Shown piece after piece: positions 17,220 to 25,958 of a DNA stretch of 64,000 nucleotides. Source of the stretch: Bradyrhizobium sp. Ash2021 (GTDB lineage Bacteria > Pseudomonadota > Alphaproteobacteria > Rhizobiales > Xanthobacteraceae). A program made the translations under genes and the position numbers. Location: contig NZ_CP100604.1 in NCBI RefSeq assembly GCF_031202265.1, forward strand, positions 4,756,501-4,820,500, read 5' to 3'. The notes beneath the pieces were generated by a model. The model made no database searches, was not told the origin of the DNA, and saw only the letters and a list, made by a program, of their open reading frames with translations. Position 1 is the first letter of the stretch; the number at the start of each line of letters is the position of its first letter.

Positions 17220-18637
17220 TCTGGAAACAAGATATGTACGCGCCCTTAAGCGGCCCGCTCGCTGGGCAACGGTTGGGAATCGTGATTACCGCAATTGACG
17301 ATTTCGAGCCCCTTGAGTTTCCATGGTGCTCGGCTCCCACGCCGATCTCACCGCGCGCGAGGCTCCGCGGCGTCACGCTTGCGGGCAATTTGCTGGTGCT
17401 CTGCTTCATGCTGGGTCTAGGCACGTGGTCGAGCCTCGCGCCTCTGGAGAGCGCCGCGATCGCTTCCGGCGTCGTGGAATCGGAGTCGAGCCGCAAGACG
17501 ATTCAGCATTTGGAAGGCGGTATCGTCAGGAGAATTCTAGTTTCGGACGGCGACGTCGTGCGCAGCGGACAGACACTGATCGCGCTGGATGACACCCGGG
17601 CCGGTGCGGAGGTGCAAAGCCTTCGAGGCCAGTTGTGGGACGCGATGGCTCATGAAGTAAGGCTTCAGGCCGAGCAGCAGGGACACGAGAGGGTCTCATT
17701 TCCGAGCGCGCTGGAGAAGGTGGGCAAGGAGAATGAATCGGCCGCCGCCGTCCTGACGGCGCAGCTGACGATTTTTCAAGCGCGACGGCAGGTCTTTCAG
17801 TCGCAGGTTGCGGTCATTCGGGAAAAGAGGCTCCAGGTCGAAAAGGAAATCGAAGGTCTCAAGGCGCAGGAGACCGCGGTTGCACAGCGAATCGACATCG
17901 CCCGGGAGGAGCTGGACATGGTTTCCACCCTTGTCAGCAAGGGCCTCGAGCGGCGGCCGCGCCTTTTGAACCTCCAACGTGAACTCGCTGACGTTGAGGG
18001 GCGCCGCGGCGAAATCGCCGCACAGATTTCACGAGCCGGGCAAGTCATCAACGAATCGCAGGCAACCTTGTTCAAGCTCGAGAGCGACAAGCAAAACGAG
18101 ATCGCACAGTCGCTGCGCGAAGCACAAAACCAGGTCCTGCAGTTGCGCGAGCGGCTGCTGACGGCCCAGGATCAACTCTCGCGCACGGAGGTCAAGGCGC
18201 CTGAGGACGGCGTGGTAACTGACCTCCGGATTCATACACCGGGCGGTGTGGTCGGGGCCGGTGCTCCACTCCTGGATCTAGTGCCCCGGCAGGATCGCCT
18301 CATCGTGACCGCGCGCCTGCGGCCCGAGGACATCGATGTGGTTCATCCTGGCTTGAATGCCGAGGTGCATCTCGTGCCGTACAATCAGCGCCGTGTGCCG
18401 CGCCTGAAGGGAATCGTGACGCACGTATCCGCCGACCGCCTCCTCGATAAGCGCACCGACCAGCCATTTTACGCGACGAAAATTCGCATCGAGGATGCGC
18501 AGATCGCCGCAAAGGACATCCCGATCATTCCGGGCATGCCGGTTGAAGTGTTCATCACGACAGGGCGCGGCACCGTCGCGCTATACGCGCTGAGGCCTCT
18601 GCTCGACAGCTTCAACAACGCGTTCCGCGAGGATTGA
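17216..18637 (+). CDS. HlyD-family membrane fusion protein of the type I secretion system
   Basis: 473 aa; overlaps the exporter gene by 4 bp. A short cytoplasmic N-terminus is followed by one membrane helix (GVTLAGNLLVLCFMLGLGTW), then the biotinyl-lipoyl half motif SSRKTIQHLEGGIVRRILV and VRSGQTLIALDDT. A long coiled-coil region of about residues 130-310 (QVAVIREKRLQVEKEIEGLK and following) precedes the second lipoyl half (RTEVKAPEDGVVTDLRIHTP) and the beta-barrel domain. This is the PrtE/HlyD periplasmic adaptor. It is convergent with the LuxR-type gene, with 8 bp between stops. Confidence 0.9.
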   Translation: MIWKQDMYAPLSGPLAGQRLGIVITAIDDFEPLEFPWCSAPTPISPRARLRGVTLAGNLLVLCFMLGLGTWSSLAPLESAAIASGVVESESSRKTIQHLEGGIVRRILVSDGDVVRSGQTLIALDDTRAGAEVQSLRGQLWDAMAHEVRLQAEQQGHERVSFPSALEKVGKENESAAAVLTAQLTIFQARRQVFQSQVAVIREKRLQVEKEIEGLKAQETAVAQRIDIAREELDMVSTLVSKGLERRPRLLNLQRELADVEGRRGEIAAQISRAGQVINESQATLFKLESDKQNEIAQSLREAQNQVLQLRERLLTAQDQLSRTEVKAPEDGVVTDLRIHTPGGVVGAGAPLLDLVPRQDRLIVTARLRPEDIDVVHPGLNAEVHLVPYNQRRVPRLKGIVTHVSADRLLDKRTDQPFYATKIRIEDAQIAAKDIPIIPGMPVEVFITTGRGTVALYALRPLLDSFNNAFRED

Positions 18638-18645
18638 GCTGAAAT

Positions 18646-19428
18646 CTATGTTTCAGGAATCGAAGATGCTGCTGCGTCGGCGTCGCGATTGTGCCCCGAC
18701 AATCGGCCGCTCCAGCGGAGAACCGCCTCCGTGCGGTTGTGAGCGGCACATTTCCGCATGATATGCTGAATGTGCATTTTGACAGTGTTTTCCGAAAGGT
18801 TCAGTTTGGCTGCAATCAGCTTGTTGGGCAGACCATGCTCCAATTCCGCCAGCACCTGTTGCTCGCGAGGCGTGAAATCGATCATGCTCCTGTCGGCCGC
18901 ACCTCTGGCGGCGTCCTGGTCCAGGTATGCTGACGCAAGCCCGCGGGGATATGGCTGTTCGAGACCCGGCGCCCTGTTTAACCCGACGATCGGTAGCGGC
19001 CTGTAGACTCCGCCGGCAAGAACAAGGCGCAGGCCCGCAACAGCGACCTCGATGGCAAGCGAGGTGGGCAAGAAACCACGCACCCCCCGCTGCATCGCTG
19101 CCAGCGCGGTGGCCTCGTCATCACGATTTGACAAGAGCGCGATGGAGGCGTTGGGGCAGCACTCTACGACAAGCGCGAGATCATCTTCGACGGAGGGATC
19201 GCCGATGAGCTTGTCCCCGATACCCAGCGCCACCAGGCGAACATCCCGTGCCGACGCTCGATCCAGGCTTTGGGTCGTCGCCATGTCGAGGATTTCGAAC
19301 TCGACCAATTCCCGCCTGAGAATGGTTAGAATGCACGTACGAGGCAAAGCGAGTGGCTCGATGATCACCAGAACAGGCGATTGCAGCGATCCATTGAGCC
19401 GTTCTGCGGAACTAGTTATGTCGTCCAT
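18646..19428 (-). CDS. NarL/FixJ-type LuxR regulator with degenerate receiver domain
   Basis: 260 aa from ATG 19428 (GAGG upstream). The C-terminus is a clear LuxR helix-turn-helix: FTPREQQVLAELEHGLPNKL and IAAKLNLSENTVKMHIQHIM. The N-terminal about 130 residues fold like a receiver (VLVIIEPLALPRTCILTILR, then IALLSNRDDEATALAAMQRG and VRGFLPTS), but the expected acidic pair and the phospho-accepting Asp at the third strand (VRLVALGIG) are not visible. It may therefore be a pseudo-receiver working without phosphorylation. Position next to the secretion locus suggests control of it. Confidence 0.85.
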   Translation of the reverse strand: MDDITSSAERLNGSLQSPVLVIIEPLALPRTCILTILRRELVEFEILDMATTQSLDRASARDVRLVALGIGDKLIGDPSVEDDLALVVECCPNASIALLSNRDDEATALAAMQRGVRGFLPTSLAIEVAVAGLRLVLAGGVYRPLPIVGLNRAPGLEQPYPRGLASAYLDQDAARGAADRSMIDFTPREQQVLAELEHGLPNKLIAAKLNLSENTVKMHIQHIMRKCAAHNRTEAVLRWSGRLSGHNRDADAAASSIPET

Positions 19429-19519
19429 AGTATCCTCGAAATACAAAAAAACCCTGAGGCACCCCACTGGTCTGTATTGCGCTGCCCACAACTCGCGTTA
19501 CGCAGCGTTCATCTGAGAG

Positions 19520-19540
19520 GCGCCATCTCGAAAATGGCGC
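19520..19540. promoter_or_regulatory. Inverted repeat upstream of the LuxR-type gene
   Basis: GCGCCAT at 19520-19526 and ATGGCGC at 19534-19540 with a 7-base spacer, about 92 bp before the regulator start. It could be an operator or a transcript hairpin; there is no T-run. Confidence 0.3.
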
Positions 19541-19718
19541 TGTGCAGCCTACCCAGCCGCAACTGAAGGATCAGCTTGACGCTTCATTGCCGGTGGAAAT
19601 TCTTTCCGCTCAATTTATACCGATGCACGACGCGATTTGATCGATCGCGCCCGTACTCTGGTCTTCCATGTGCATGAATTCGAGAGAACGCTATCCGCTT
19701 TCTCGGATCATGCTCTAA

Positions 19719-20303
19719 CTAATTGCAGATATTCCGATACGCGATTGCCGCCGCTGAATCCTTCTTCCCGTCGACGACGTATGCATCATCCTCCTTCACG
19801 AGATATAGAAATGGTCTTTCGCCGGTCTCTCCGCCTGACGCGTTCTTTCCCCTGACGTGCCCGCAAATCGTATCCACGGCACGCCCAAATGTGTTCAACC
19901 TGATCGCTCGTTTCATGTCGCTTAATTCGGCGGACCCCGGATCCTCCATCTTCGCTGCGATCGAGAGCTTTGCCTTGTTCAACACCGGGTCCGATGTTTC
20001 CGGAGGCCGATTGGACGCTGAGACACTGATCCTCGTCCGCGGGGGCGCTGCCTTGGCGAGATCGAGTCGTCCGCGCTTCTTCGCAGATGATCGTTCGCCG
20101 GGCTTTACCGTGTTGGCAGAGCTCGCTTTTGCAATCGCAGGATGCGGCTTGAATGCCGTTGGCTTCGGCTCCGCCGCTCGGCTCACCGCAACTCTGTCGA
20201 AACAGGCTTGCGACGTGCACCCCAGGAAGTATCCCTGCGACGGCGCGACCCAGCCAAAGCCGATCAAGATTCCAGCCAGCACGCCAATGAAAAGCAGTCC
20301 CAT
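19719..20303 (-). CDS. Exported hypothetical protein with C-terminal DUF-like domain
   Basis: 194 aa. The N-terminus is a membrane anchor or signal (MGLLFIGVLAGILIGFGWVA). A low-complexity Ala/Lys/Pro linker (about residues 45-105) leads to a compact C-terminal domain: VLNKAKLSIAAKMEDPGSAEL, RAIRLNTFGRAVDTICGHVR, GERPFLYLVKEDDAYVVDG and IAYRNICN. The two cysteines (TICGHV, RNIC) may pair in the periplasm. The pattern recalls Rhizobiales exported proteins of unknown function. It lies upstream of the LuxR-type gene on the same strand. Confidence 0.65.
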   Translation of the reverse strand: MGLLFIGVLAGILIGFGWVAPSQGYFLGCTSQACFDRVAVSRAAEPKPTAFKPHPAIAKASSANTVKPGERSSAKKRGRLDLAKAAPPRTRISVSASNRPPETSDPVLNKAKLSIAAKMEDPGSAELSDMKRAIRLNTFGRAVDTICGHVRGKNASGGETGERPFLYLVKEDDAYVVDGKKDSAAAIAYRNICN

Positions 20304-20769
20304 GCGATTCCCCTCCTCGGGGAGCAGAGCTCCGCTCGCACTTATGACTAGGACGTAATTTCGCGCTGGTGATCTATCTGTTGCGCAAAAGCGTTAAGCG
20401 CTCATTAAGCGCACATCGCTTGCGACAATACGCTCCCGGATTGCTAAAGCCGGTAAATCCGCATCCTTCGCGAGTGCAGAAACCATTGCACTACCGACAG
20501 GTTGAATAAGTGGATGGAAAATGGATCAACCCTACTGACGCTCCCCTCACTGTGCTCCACGCTGCAACCGTTATAGCGGAAGCGGTCGCCGTTCGAGCTG
20601 ACAACGTTATTGGATGAGACTCAGTTACTTCCGCCTTTGTGCACTTTTCGGACATGGCCCGACGTGCGACTTGAGTCCGTAATGCGCTCCAAAGCGGACA
20701 TCAGCGAAAGCACCAGGCTTCGAGTCAGTAAGGTTGAACGAGGCGGCAGCCCGCCGCGTGAGTGACCGG
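20304..20769. repeat. Intergenic stretch with one dispersed palindromic repeat
   Basis: The only recognisable item is a repeat copy at about 20641-20702 (CACTTTTCGGACATG ... CCAAAGCGGACAT). No gene seen. Confidence 0.5.
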
Positions 20770-20925
20770 CTAGCCGCCTGTCAGATGATCTTCGATGTTG
20801 CTGGCGACCTCTTCACACACCGATGCCAACTCAAGCAGCTCGTTCTTGACGACAGGATCATCGGCCTGCTCGGCAAGTTGCCTATACATGGCCGCTTGGT
20901 CCCGTAGATAGTCAGGCCAATCCAT
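20770..20925 (-). CDS. 51-aa helical mini-protein
   Basis: ATG at 20925, TAG at 20770-20772. The peptide starts MDWPDYLRDQAAMYRQLAEQ, continues with DDPVVKNELLELASVCEEVA and ends NIEDHLTGG. It has the amphipathic helical composition and motif order (YRxLAEQAxDPxxKxELLxLAxxCEEVA) of a mini-protein family recurrent in Bradyrhizobium. The related 59-aa peptide at 22480-22659 has a similar RYRRLAxAEPDKxKAELLRLLA core. Function unknown. Confidence 0.6.
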   Translation of the reverse strand: MDWPDYLRDQAAMYRQLAEQADDPVVKNELLELASVCEEVASNIEDHLTGG

Positions 20926-21061
20926 CCTGCACAGTCCCAATGTGCTGGCGTCATGATGAGGAACGCACAGCCAAAAGCGAATCTAGAGGTATCCTAATTC
21001 CGATCTGAAACAATCCGCCCGCGCAGCCGTCTACATAGACGGGAGCATTTTCGACGCGCGA

Positions 21062-21241
21062 ATGCGGAACTTTGCCATGTGTGAGAAATGCAAGGAACTT
21101 GGACAGAGGATTGAGCACTACCGAAGGCTCTCCCAATCGATCACCGACCAGCCAACAATTGATCGGTTCAAAGAAGCGATTGGGAACCTTTTCGACCAAA
21201 AGCTCGCCCTGCATACCATGCCAGCAGAACCAAAAAAGTAA
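21062..21241 (+). CDS. 59-aa mini-protein with N-terminal CxxC
   Basis: ATG 21062 (alternative ATG 21077, MCEKCKEL), TAA at 21239-21241. The peptide has MCEKCKELGQRIEHYRRLSQ, then SITDQPTIDRFKEAI and FDQKLALHTMP: one CxxC followed by two helices. The same pattern recurs in lineage-specific Bradyrhizobium peptides. A hairpin terminator starts at the stop codon. Function unknown. Confidence 0.6.
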   Translation: MRNFAMCEKCKELGQRIEHYRRLSQSITDQPTIDRFKEAIGNLFDQKLALHTMPAEPKK

Positions 21242-21261
21242 GGCCGCCTCAGTTGGCGGCC
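21242..21261 (+). terminator. Hairpin terminator, class I
   Basis: GGCCGCC and GGCGGCC pair around a TCAGTT loop, followed by CTCTTTCATT. The same hairpin follows genes ending at 21949 and 45404. Confidence 0.65.
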
Positions 21262-21736
21262 TCTTTCATTCGGTCACAAAGCACAGGCAGGGCTCGCGCG
21301 GGCTCCCGTTAAACAGGTAGGCGCGCGCCAACTCCAACATTAAGAAAATCGAGGTGGCCGGGCGCGCTCGCACTTTGGGGTATGGGGAAGGGCGGGCCGC
21401 CCGGCCACTCGACCGCGCTGGCGTAGATCGCCCCCACGCGTTCGACTCTGCTCCCACTATAACAAGCGTGCATCGTGGTGTTGGTGTGGCGGTGGCGGAC
21501 TTATGCACTGTCAATCCACAGTATTCGTGCGCGCGGAAAGAATGGGCGCAGTCATTTCAACCCGGTGCCACCGCGCGGCCTGCGGAGCAGCTCTTTCGCC
21601 TGACCCTAGCGGCCTAATTTGAAAATGGGGGTGGCCTCGGAAGTTAACGAATGTTCCTGACATACAACTGTCAGAAAACGAGCGTTTCGTTGTTCCCATG
21701 GGGCTAATCTAAAAGCAACGACGGAGGAAACACCAC
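21262..21736. other. Intergenic stretch, nothing recognised
   Basis: No supportable gene; the last 20 bases hold the GGAGG ribosome site of the next gene. Confidence 0.45.
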
Positions 21737-21949
21737 ATGTCTAAGAAAGCAGCCGAGCACCATAAGCAGTCGCATGAACACCATACGCATGCCGCGCGTC
21801 ACCATGGCGAAGCAGCTAAGCATCATGACGCCGGACAGCACGAAAAAGCAGCCCATCATGCGCACACTGCCAGGGGACACGCGCTTCACGCTCGACATCA
21901 CTCAGACGAAGCCGCCAAATCTCACATGGAAGAGCACGGCAAGAAGTAG
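21737..21949 (+). CDS. Histidine-rich small protein
   Basis: 70 aa with about 20 histidines spread as HH pairs (AEHHKQSHEHHTHAARHHGE and similar), plus Ala and Lys. ATG 21737 has GGAGGAAA upstream. Such His-rich peptides occur widely in Rhizobiales and may bind metal (Ni, Zn, Cu), but no metal gene is adjacent. A class I hairpin terminator follows at 21972. Confidence 0.75.
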   Translation: MSKKAAEHHKQSHEHHTHAARHHGEAAKHHDAGQHEKAAHHAHTARGHALHARHHSDEAAKSHMEEHGKK

Positions 21950-21971
21950 TCGATTTAAGATTTGGTTTGTG

Positions 21972-21991
21972 GGCCGCCTCAGTCGGCGGCC
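21972..21991 (+). terminator. Hairpin terminator, class I
   Basis: GGCCGCC ... GGCGGCC with TCAGTC loop, followed by CTCTTTCATTT. Confidence 0.65.
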
Positions 21992-22132
21992 TCTTTCATT
22001 TAGCCTCGGCAACGGCACACGCCGCCTAGCGCATGCAGCCCGCTGGCGCGTTCTAGCCTCGGCGGGCGACCCAGCCCTCAACACAACGCGCCGCCGAACG
22101 TAGCCTATGACGCGGCCCGTCCGATCGGCCGG

Positions 22133-22384
22133 TCAGTACAGCATGCTCAGATCAATCGGGATGTCGCCGAACTTCTTCAACACCACCGCGTCCTCGAATA
22201 CGCCGACGTCGGGATCGCCGGTTCTGCTAAATGCAACCGCGCCAACGTTGCCCCGAATTCGCGATAACACCTCCGCCCGCAAGATCGCGGTCCCGGCGCT
22301 TGGACATTCGATTGCCTCGCCCGGCGCGATGGTGCCGTCGTCGGTGACAGTGAAGGTTATTGCCACATAGTAGGTGACGGTCAT
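22133..22384 (-). CDS. Conserved hypothetical protein (83 aa)
   Basis: Starts MTVTYYVAITFTVTDDGTIA at ATG 22384 and carries GEAIECPSAGTAILRAEVLS, AVAFSRTGDPDVG and EDAVVLKKFGDIP. The AFSRTGDPxxGxFxDAVVLxxFGDxP pattern is typical of a small cytoplasmic protein family of Bradyrhizobium with unknown role. No signal or membrane segment. Confidence 0.7.
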   Translation of the reverse strand: MTVTYYVAITFTVTDDGTIAPGEAIECPSAGTAILRAEVLSRIRGNVGAVAFSRTGDPDVGVFEDAVVLKKFGDIPIDLSMLY

Positions 22385-22479
22385 TAGACCTGATCACATG
22401 CCGGATGAGGCAGCGGCCGTTCGTGATCATACACCTGCGCGAGATCGCGCATGTCGAAAAACCCGTCGCGCCGCTCCGG

Positions 22480-22659
22480 CTACTTAGCCCCGGCTTCGGA
22501 TATCTTAACTTTCTTTGACGGTCGTGCCGAGACCCATTCGGCGGTGACCAAAACGCCTCGATCTGCCTCGTCAGCAAGCAGTCGGAGCAACTCCGCCTTT
22601 TCCTTGTCGGGCTCCGCAAGCGCTAATCTGCGGTATCTGGCGGCGCGATCGTGGCCCAT
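22480..22659 (-). CDS. 59-aa helical mini-protein
   Basis: ATG at 22659 with GGGAGG about 10 bases upstream; TAG at 22480-22482. The peptide starts MGHDRAARYRRLALAEPDKE, continues KAELLRLLADEADRGVLVTA and ends in a basic tail (SARPSKKVKISEAGAK). It is related in layout to the peptide at 20770-20925. Function unknown. Confidence 0.6.
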   Translation of the reverse strand: MGHDRAARYRRLALAEPDKEKAELLRLLADEADRGVLVTAEWVSARPSKKVKISEAGAK

Positions 22660-22840
22660 GGCTACGCACCTCCCAACGCAACATTAAACCACAAAAACCG
22701 ACAATCGTTCCTGCCAAAAAGTAAGGCCCCGGAAGCGATCCCGAGGCCCTACAGACCGACGGGGTACATCCGCCCGCCGATCTTGATGGCGTCGACACTG
22801 GCACGGCAACCGCGTCTGTCAATCCCAGCGTCCAAGGTGG

Positions 22841-22912
22841 CCATGGTGCGCGCATCCGCACATCCCGTTCTTCATCGGTCGTCAGGATCACCGGCATCGC
22901 CTTCGGATGGAT
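22841..22912 (-). pseudogene. SRAP (YedK/HMCES) C-terminal fragment
   Basis: Only 24 codons remain: [20 protein letters not shown] followed by RAPW. This is the active-site-His strand of the SRAP family, matching the copies at 23660, 45455 and 59113. Nothing of the rest of the gene is adjacent. Confidence 0.75.
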
Positions 22913-22929
22913 CGACGCGCGAATTGGGC

Positions 22930-23547
22930 CTACTCTCGTAGCTTGCGGGCCACTTTCGCTGCCGGTCTATTGATGCTCGCATCGAGCCAAGCATCGAGCT
23001 TCGGATAGGACGTCAGGTCCAACTTTAGGCGGGTGAGAACATATAGCACGCATGCGACCATAAAGTCGGCCATGTTCCATGTGTCACCACCGAGAAACGG
23101 GGTTTTGACGAGTTGATCCTCAAGAATTGCGAGCTTTGCGCGCAGGGTGTCTTCTGCCTGAACGGCCAAGGTCTCGTTCCGCTGCTCCGGCGGAAAGAAG
23201 ATCCGATTTCGGAACAGCGTTATCAGCGCCGGTTCGACCTCGGTGACCGCGAAGAACGTCCACTGGAGCATCCGGCCTCGACTTTGCGGCGTCGATGGAT
23301 AGAGGGAGTTCTTGTAGGTCTCGGCGAGGTAGAGGCTAATCGCCGCGGTCTCCCACATGACAAAGCCGCCGTCATCGATAGCGGGTACAAGTCCGTTCGG
23401 GTTCAGCGCGAGATACCAAGGTTCTTTGCATTGCGCGTTCGGCACGCTGAACGTTACGGGAATGTGTTCGTAGGGAATGCCGATCTCGTTTGCGAGCCAG
23501 ATGACGCGAAACGCACGGGAGTGCGGGGCTCCATAAATCTTGAGCAT
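22930..23547 (-). CDS. Glutathione S-transferase
   Basis: 205 aa from ATG 23547 (GGAGAGG upstream). The N-terminal thioredoxin-like domain starts MLKIYGAPHSRAFRVIWLAN with a candidate catalytic Ser in HSRAFR, cis-Pro block LVPAIDD and the glutathione gamma-Glu binding pair WETAAI. The all-helical C-terminal domain has the N-capping-box region FLGGDTWNMADFMVA. The enzyme joins glutathione to electrophiles or acts as a peroxidase in the cytoplasm. It is a free-standing gene beside two SRAP remnants. Confidence 0.88.
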   Translation of the reverse strand: MLKIYGAPHSRAFRVIWLANEIGIPYEHIPVTFSVPNAQCKEPWYLALNPNGLVPAIDDGGFVMWETAAISLYLAETYKNSLYPSTPQSRGRMLQWTFFAVTEVEPALITLFRNRIFFPPEQRNETLAVQAEDTLRAKLAILEDQLVKTPFLGGDTWNMADFMVACVLYVLTRLKLDLTSYPKLDAWLDASINRPAAKVARKLRE

Positions 23548-23659
23548 GCGACCTCTCCTGCCGGTTAGAGCCGATCTGCAATCTGGAAGTTACCTTGCAC
23601 CGCCTTGGGCTGACAACCGCACCGACATTGGTGATAGGTCCGTGCTCGCAATTCGGCTT

Positions 23660-24323
23660 CTAGGCTACGGCTTTGTCTTCCTTATCCGCGCCGCGCATCA
23701 CGATCTTGAGTGCATCATCCGGCAATGGCCGCTGCAGCGCCTTCGCCTCATCCCACGGCGCGCGCATCCAGACATCGCGCTCCTCGTCGGTCGTCAGGAT
23801 CACCGGCATGGCTTTTGGGATGGATCGGGTCAACAATGGCATTCGGTGACGTGGTCAGGAAGCCGTAGACCAGATGCGGCCCGGGGATTGGCTTCGACTT
23901 GGTGCCTCTGTCGCCCTTGAACTCAGTCCAAATCCCCGCGAACGCGCAGAGCGGGCGATCATCATTCTGCGCAAACCAGACGACATCTTTCTTTTTGGTC
24001 TCAGGGTTCGGCTCCGGCGCATATTCCGCAAAGCTGTTGAAGGGCACGAGGCATCGGTTTTCAGGCTTCAACCAGCCACGCCAGTGTGGCGATGAGGTAT
24101 TGCGGATGTTCGTGACTGGCGGACCGCCCGTGCGCGGCGGGGGCGGCATGCCCCAGCGCATCGTGATCAGCTCGCGCTCATCGCCCGCGTTGCGCACTAC
24201 CGGGGCCGGATAGTCCGGGAAGACGCCGGGCATCGGCGGCAGGTTGCCGACGTATCGGTTGACCACGCGGAAGAGTGCCCGGATCGCTTCTTGGTTCGTG
24301 GTGATCGAATAGAGATTGCACAT
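23660..24323 (-). pseudogene. SRAP (YedK/HMCES-like) gene, 1-bp insertion near the 3' end
   Basis: ATG at 24323 gives [20 protein letters not shown] with catalytic Cys2, then [40 protein letters not shown], and IHPK. At about 23819 an extra base (GGGATGG for GGGTGG in the sister copies) shifts the frame; the lost tail [20 protein letters not shown] continues in another frame to 23660. Total span 664 nt is one base over 221 codons. SRAP proteins crosslink to abasic sites in single-stranded DNA. The shifted product would keep Cys2, Asn, Glu and His and might retain some activity. Confidence 0.85.
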
Positions 24324-24354
24324 GCGAGCCGCGCTTCAAAACCCGGACTTGATC

Positions 24355-24549
24355 CTAGTTTGTCTTCAACTCACTCCGCTTCCGCATGTAATAGCCCTGC
24401 CTCTGAACGGTAGACTTAATCTCGTCGCTGACGCTGGCGACCCTCCTCTTTCTCTTTTGCCATCTCCCCGACGTGTCACCGAGAGGTATCGACGATCCCT
24501 GCCTCACCACCAGCAGATCACGTTTATGGTTTAGGTACACGTCGAACAT
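24355..24549 (-). CDS. Conserved hypothetical protein (64 aa)
   Basis: Start set at ATG 24549 (MFDVYLNHKRDLLVVRQGSS); the frame extends to 24573. Other blocks are RWQKRKRRVASVSDEIKSTV and QRQGYYMRKRS. The basic, compact sequence has the VYLNxKRDLLVVxxGxxIP opening typical of a lineage-specific family. Role unknown; no operon partner. Confidence 0.5.
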   Translation of the reverse strand: MFDVYLNHKRDLLVVRQGSSIPLGDTSGRWQKRKRRVASVSDEIKSTVQRQGYYMRKRSELKTN

Positions 24550-24826
24550 GTGCCACCTCCGATCCAAATCCAAAACACTATCGTTTCGGAGCAGAAAGAA
24601 GGTTGCGTGAATGCAACAGCCCGAGCGGTATTTTGGTGATCTTCACCGTTCACCCGGCCACCACGTTGACGGCGGATCGCTCGCCGAAATCTTCGTGCGC
24701 CGAAGCCCAACTAGGTGGCTGCGCTTGTACGGATAAGTAAACGCTTATTTGGAGCATTGCGCTAATGTCGTCACCGAATGCATTCGTCGATGCAAGCAGG
24801 AAGCCGCGCCGCCGCCACAGGCTTGG

Positions 24827-25069
24827 CTAAATGCGTAAAGCGCTCCTCTTTACCTTGCGGCGGCGCCGGAGCGGTTGGAGCGGAGTCGCAGGCTGCGAGG
24901 GGTGAAATGAAGGACCATCTGCCCCGAGCGTGTTGAGCGCGGCAGCGAGCTCGCTAGCCTCATTTTTGGAAAGTTTTACTGCCAGCTTCTCGTCAACGGT
25001 CGCTGGTCTGTGGGTTTTGCGATCCCACACCATCCAATTCTGGATTCCCTTACGAACCATGTAACGCAT
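24827..25069 (-). CDS. Conserved hypothetical protein (80 aa)
   Basis: Start set at ATG 25069 (MRYMVRKGIQNWMVWDRKTH); the upstream extension to 25258 reads as shadow. The block RPATVDEKLAVKLSKNEASE is followed by a helix with LAAALN and a basic tail. The YWMVWDRKTxRPA pattern recurs in small Bradyrhizobium proteins. No function known. Confidence 0.5.
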   Translation of the reverse strand: MRYMVRKGIQNWMVWDRKTHRPATVDEKLAVKLSKNEASELAAALNTLGADGPSFHPSQPATPLQPLRRRRKVKRSALRI

Positions 25070-25229
25070 ATCAAACGACAATCGTAATCGAGCGGACGCG
25101 GTGGCGGATGGGGTAGACGCCCGTCGAATACCAAATCTGCAAAACGATGCCTTCGATGAAGCGAGTTTAACTACCGCCGTCATCGGGCTCATCCACGAGA
25201 ATAGTGTTGCTTGGGCTGCAAGCGCTTCT

Positions 25230-25547
25230 TCACCGCGCCCCTGATGAGTTGCTCCCATTAGATCGTCGCCCGCGCGGGTGATTCAGGTGCTCTCTCGATT
25301 CAGGGGGCAAAAGAGCCCCTGAAATCGAGACGCGGTGCAAACATTCCGGGGGGAATGTTGCTTCGCCGGTCGGCCAAGCAATGGTCACTACGTCGGCCCC
25401 AGTCTCAACAACTAAAGCGGTTGGGCTTCCGGCATTCAGTCGGACACGTTCTCCCAGAGTCGGGGGTATGCGACAGCTCGCGCTTTCCCATCTCCTCTCC
25501 AAAAGAAGACCGCTTGCAGTAGTACAGTGAACCTTCGGTTTCCTCAT
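25230..25547 (-). CDS. DUF2158/YodC-like small protein
   Basis: 105 aa from ATG 25547 (MRKPKVHCTTASGLLLERRW); a GTG at 25559 is possible. The centre reads GERVRLNAGSPTALVVETGA then DVVTIAWPTGEATFPPECLH, which follows the DUF2158 pattern (VxLxSGGPxMTV ... CxWF ... FxxxxL). Those proteins are small beta-barrels of unknown role. The C-terminus is polar and probably disordered. Confidence 0.5.
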   Translation of the reverse strand: MRKPKVHCTTASGLLLERRWESASCRIPPTLGERVRLNAGSPTALVVETGADVVTIAWPTGEATFPPECLHRVSISGALLPPESREHLNHPRGRRSNGSNSSGAR

Positions 25548-25835
25548 AGAAGTCCGCACCTATGATGCACTCTCTAAATCAACTTGACGGCTGCACAGTG
25601 CGTCTTGAATCTGGCGGTCCTCATGCTAGCGCGACATTTGAAGAATTAAATCCCATCATAAAGGCCGTACAATACCGTAGAAATAATGTAATCCGTTACG
25701 TTGTTCTCGAAAACGAGGCGAAGGGACCCTTACGGATTTGCAGTACGTTGTCTGAACGCTTCGGCTCGCAGTTCGCAGCCTATGCGTCCATGAGCTTGCG
25801 GCGCGTCGGCAGCATTGCGCTGGCATTGGCGACCT

Positions 25836-25958
25836 TGGCTTGCTTTCGGCCTGGCGTCGTGGAAGCTCACGGCCGGACAACTGTCAGCTTCCGCCAATGA
25901 GGGGCACGGTGCGACGTTTCAATTCGTCCTGCCCTTGCAGCAAGAGGAGGCGTTATGA
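25836..25958 (+). pseudogene. Histidine-kinase C-terminal remnant
   Basis: With one frame correction the sequence reads IVEAHG, then GQLSASANEGHGATFQFVLP and LQQEEAL before TGA at 25956-25958, the G2-box end of a HATPase domain. The start of what may be the cognate response regulator (MTERQ) overlaps the stop, but no receiver follows. The rest of the sensor gene is absent. Confidence 0.55.

Noticed and set aside
25562..25900. 112-aa plus-strand protein
   Set aside because: Its second half overlaps the histidine-kinase remnant in a wrong frame and the first half has no family features or ribosome site.
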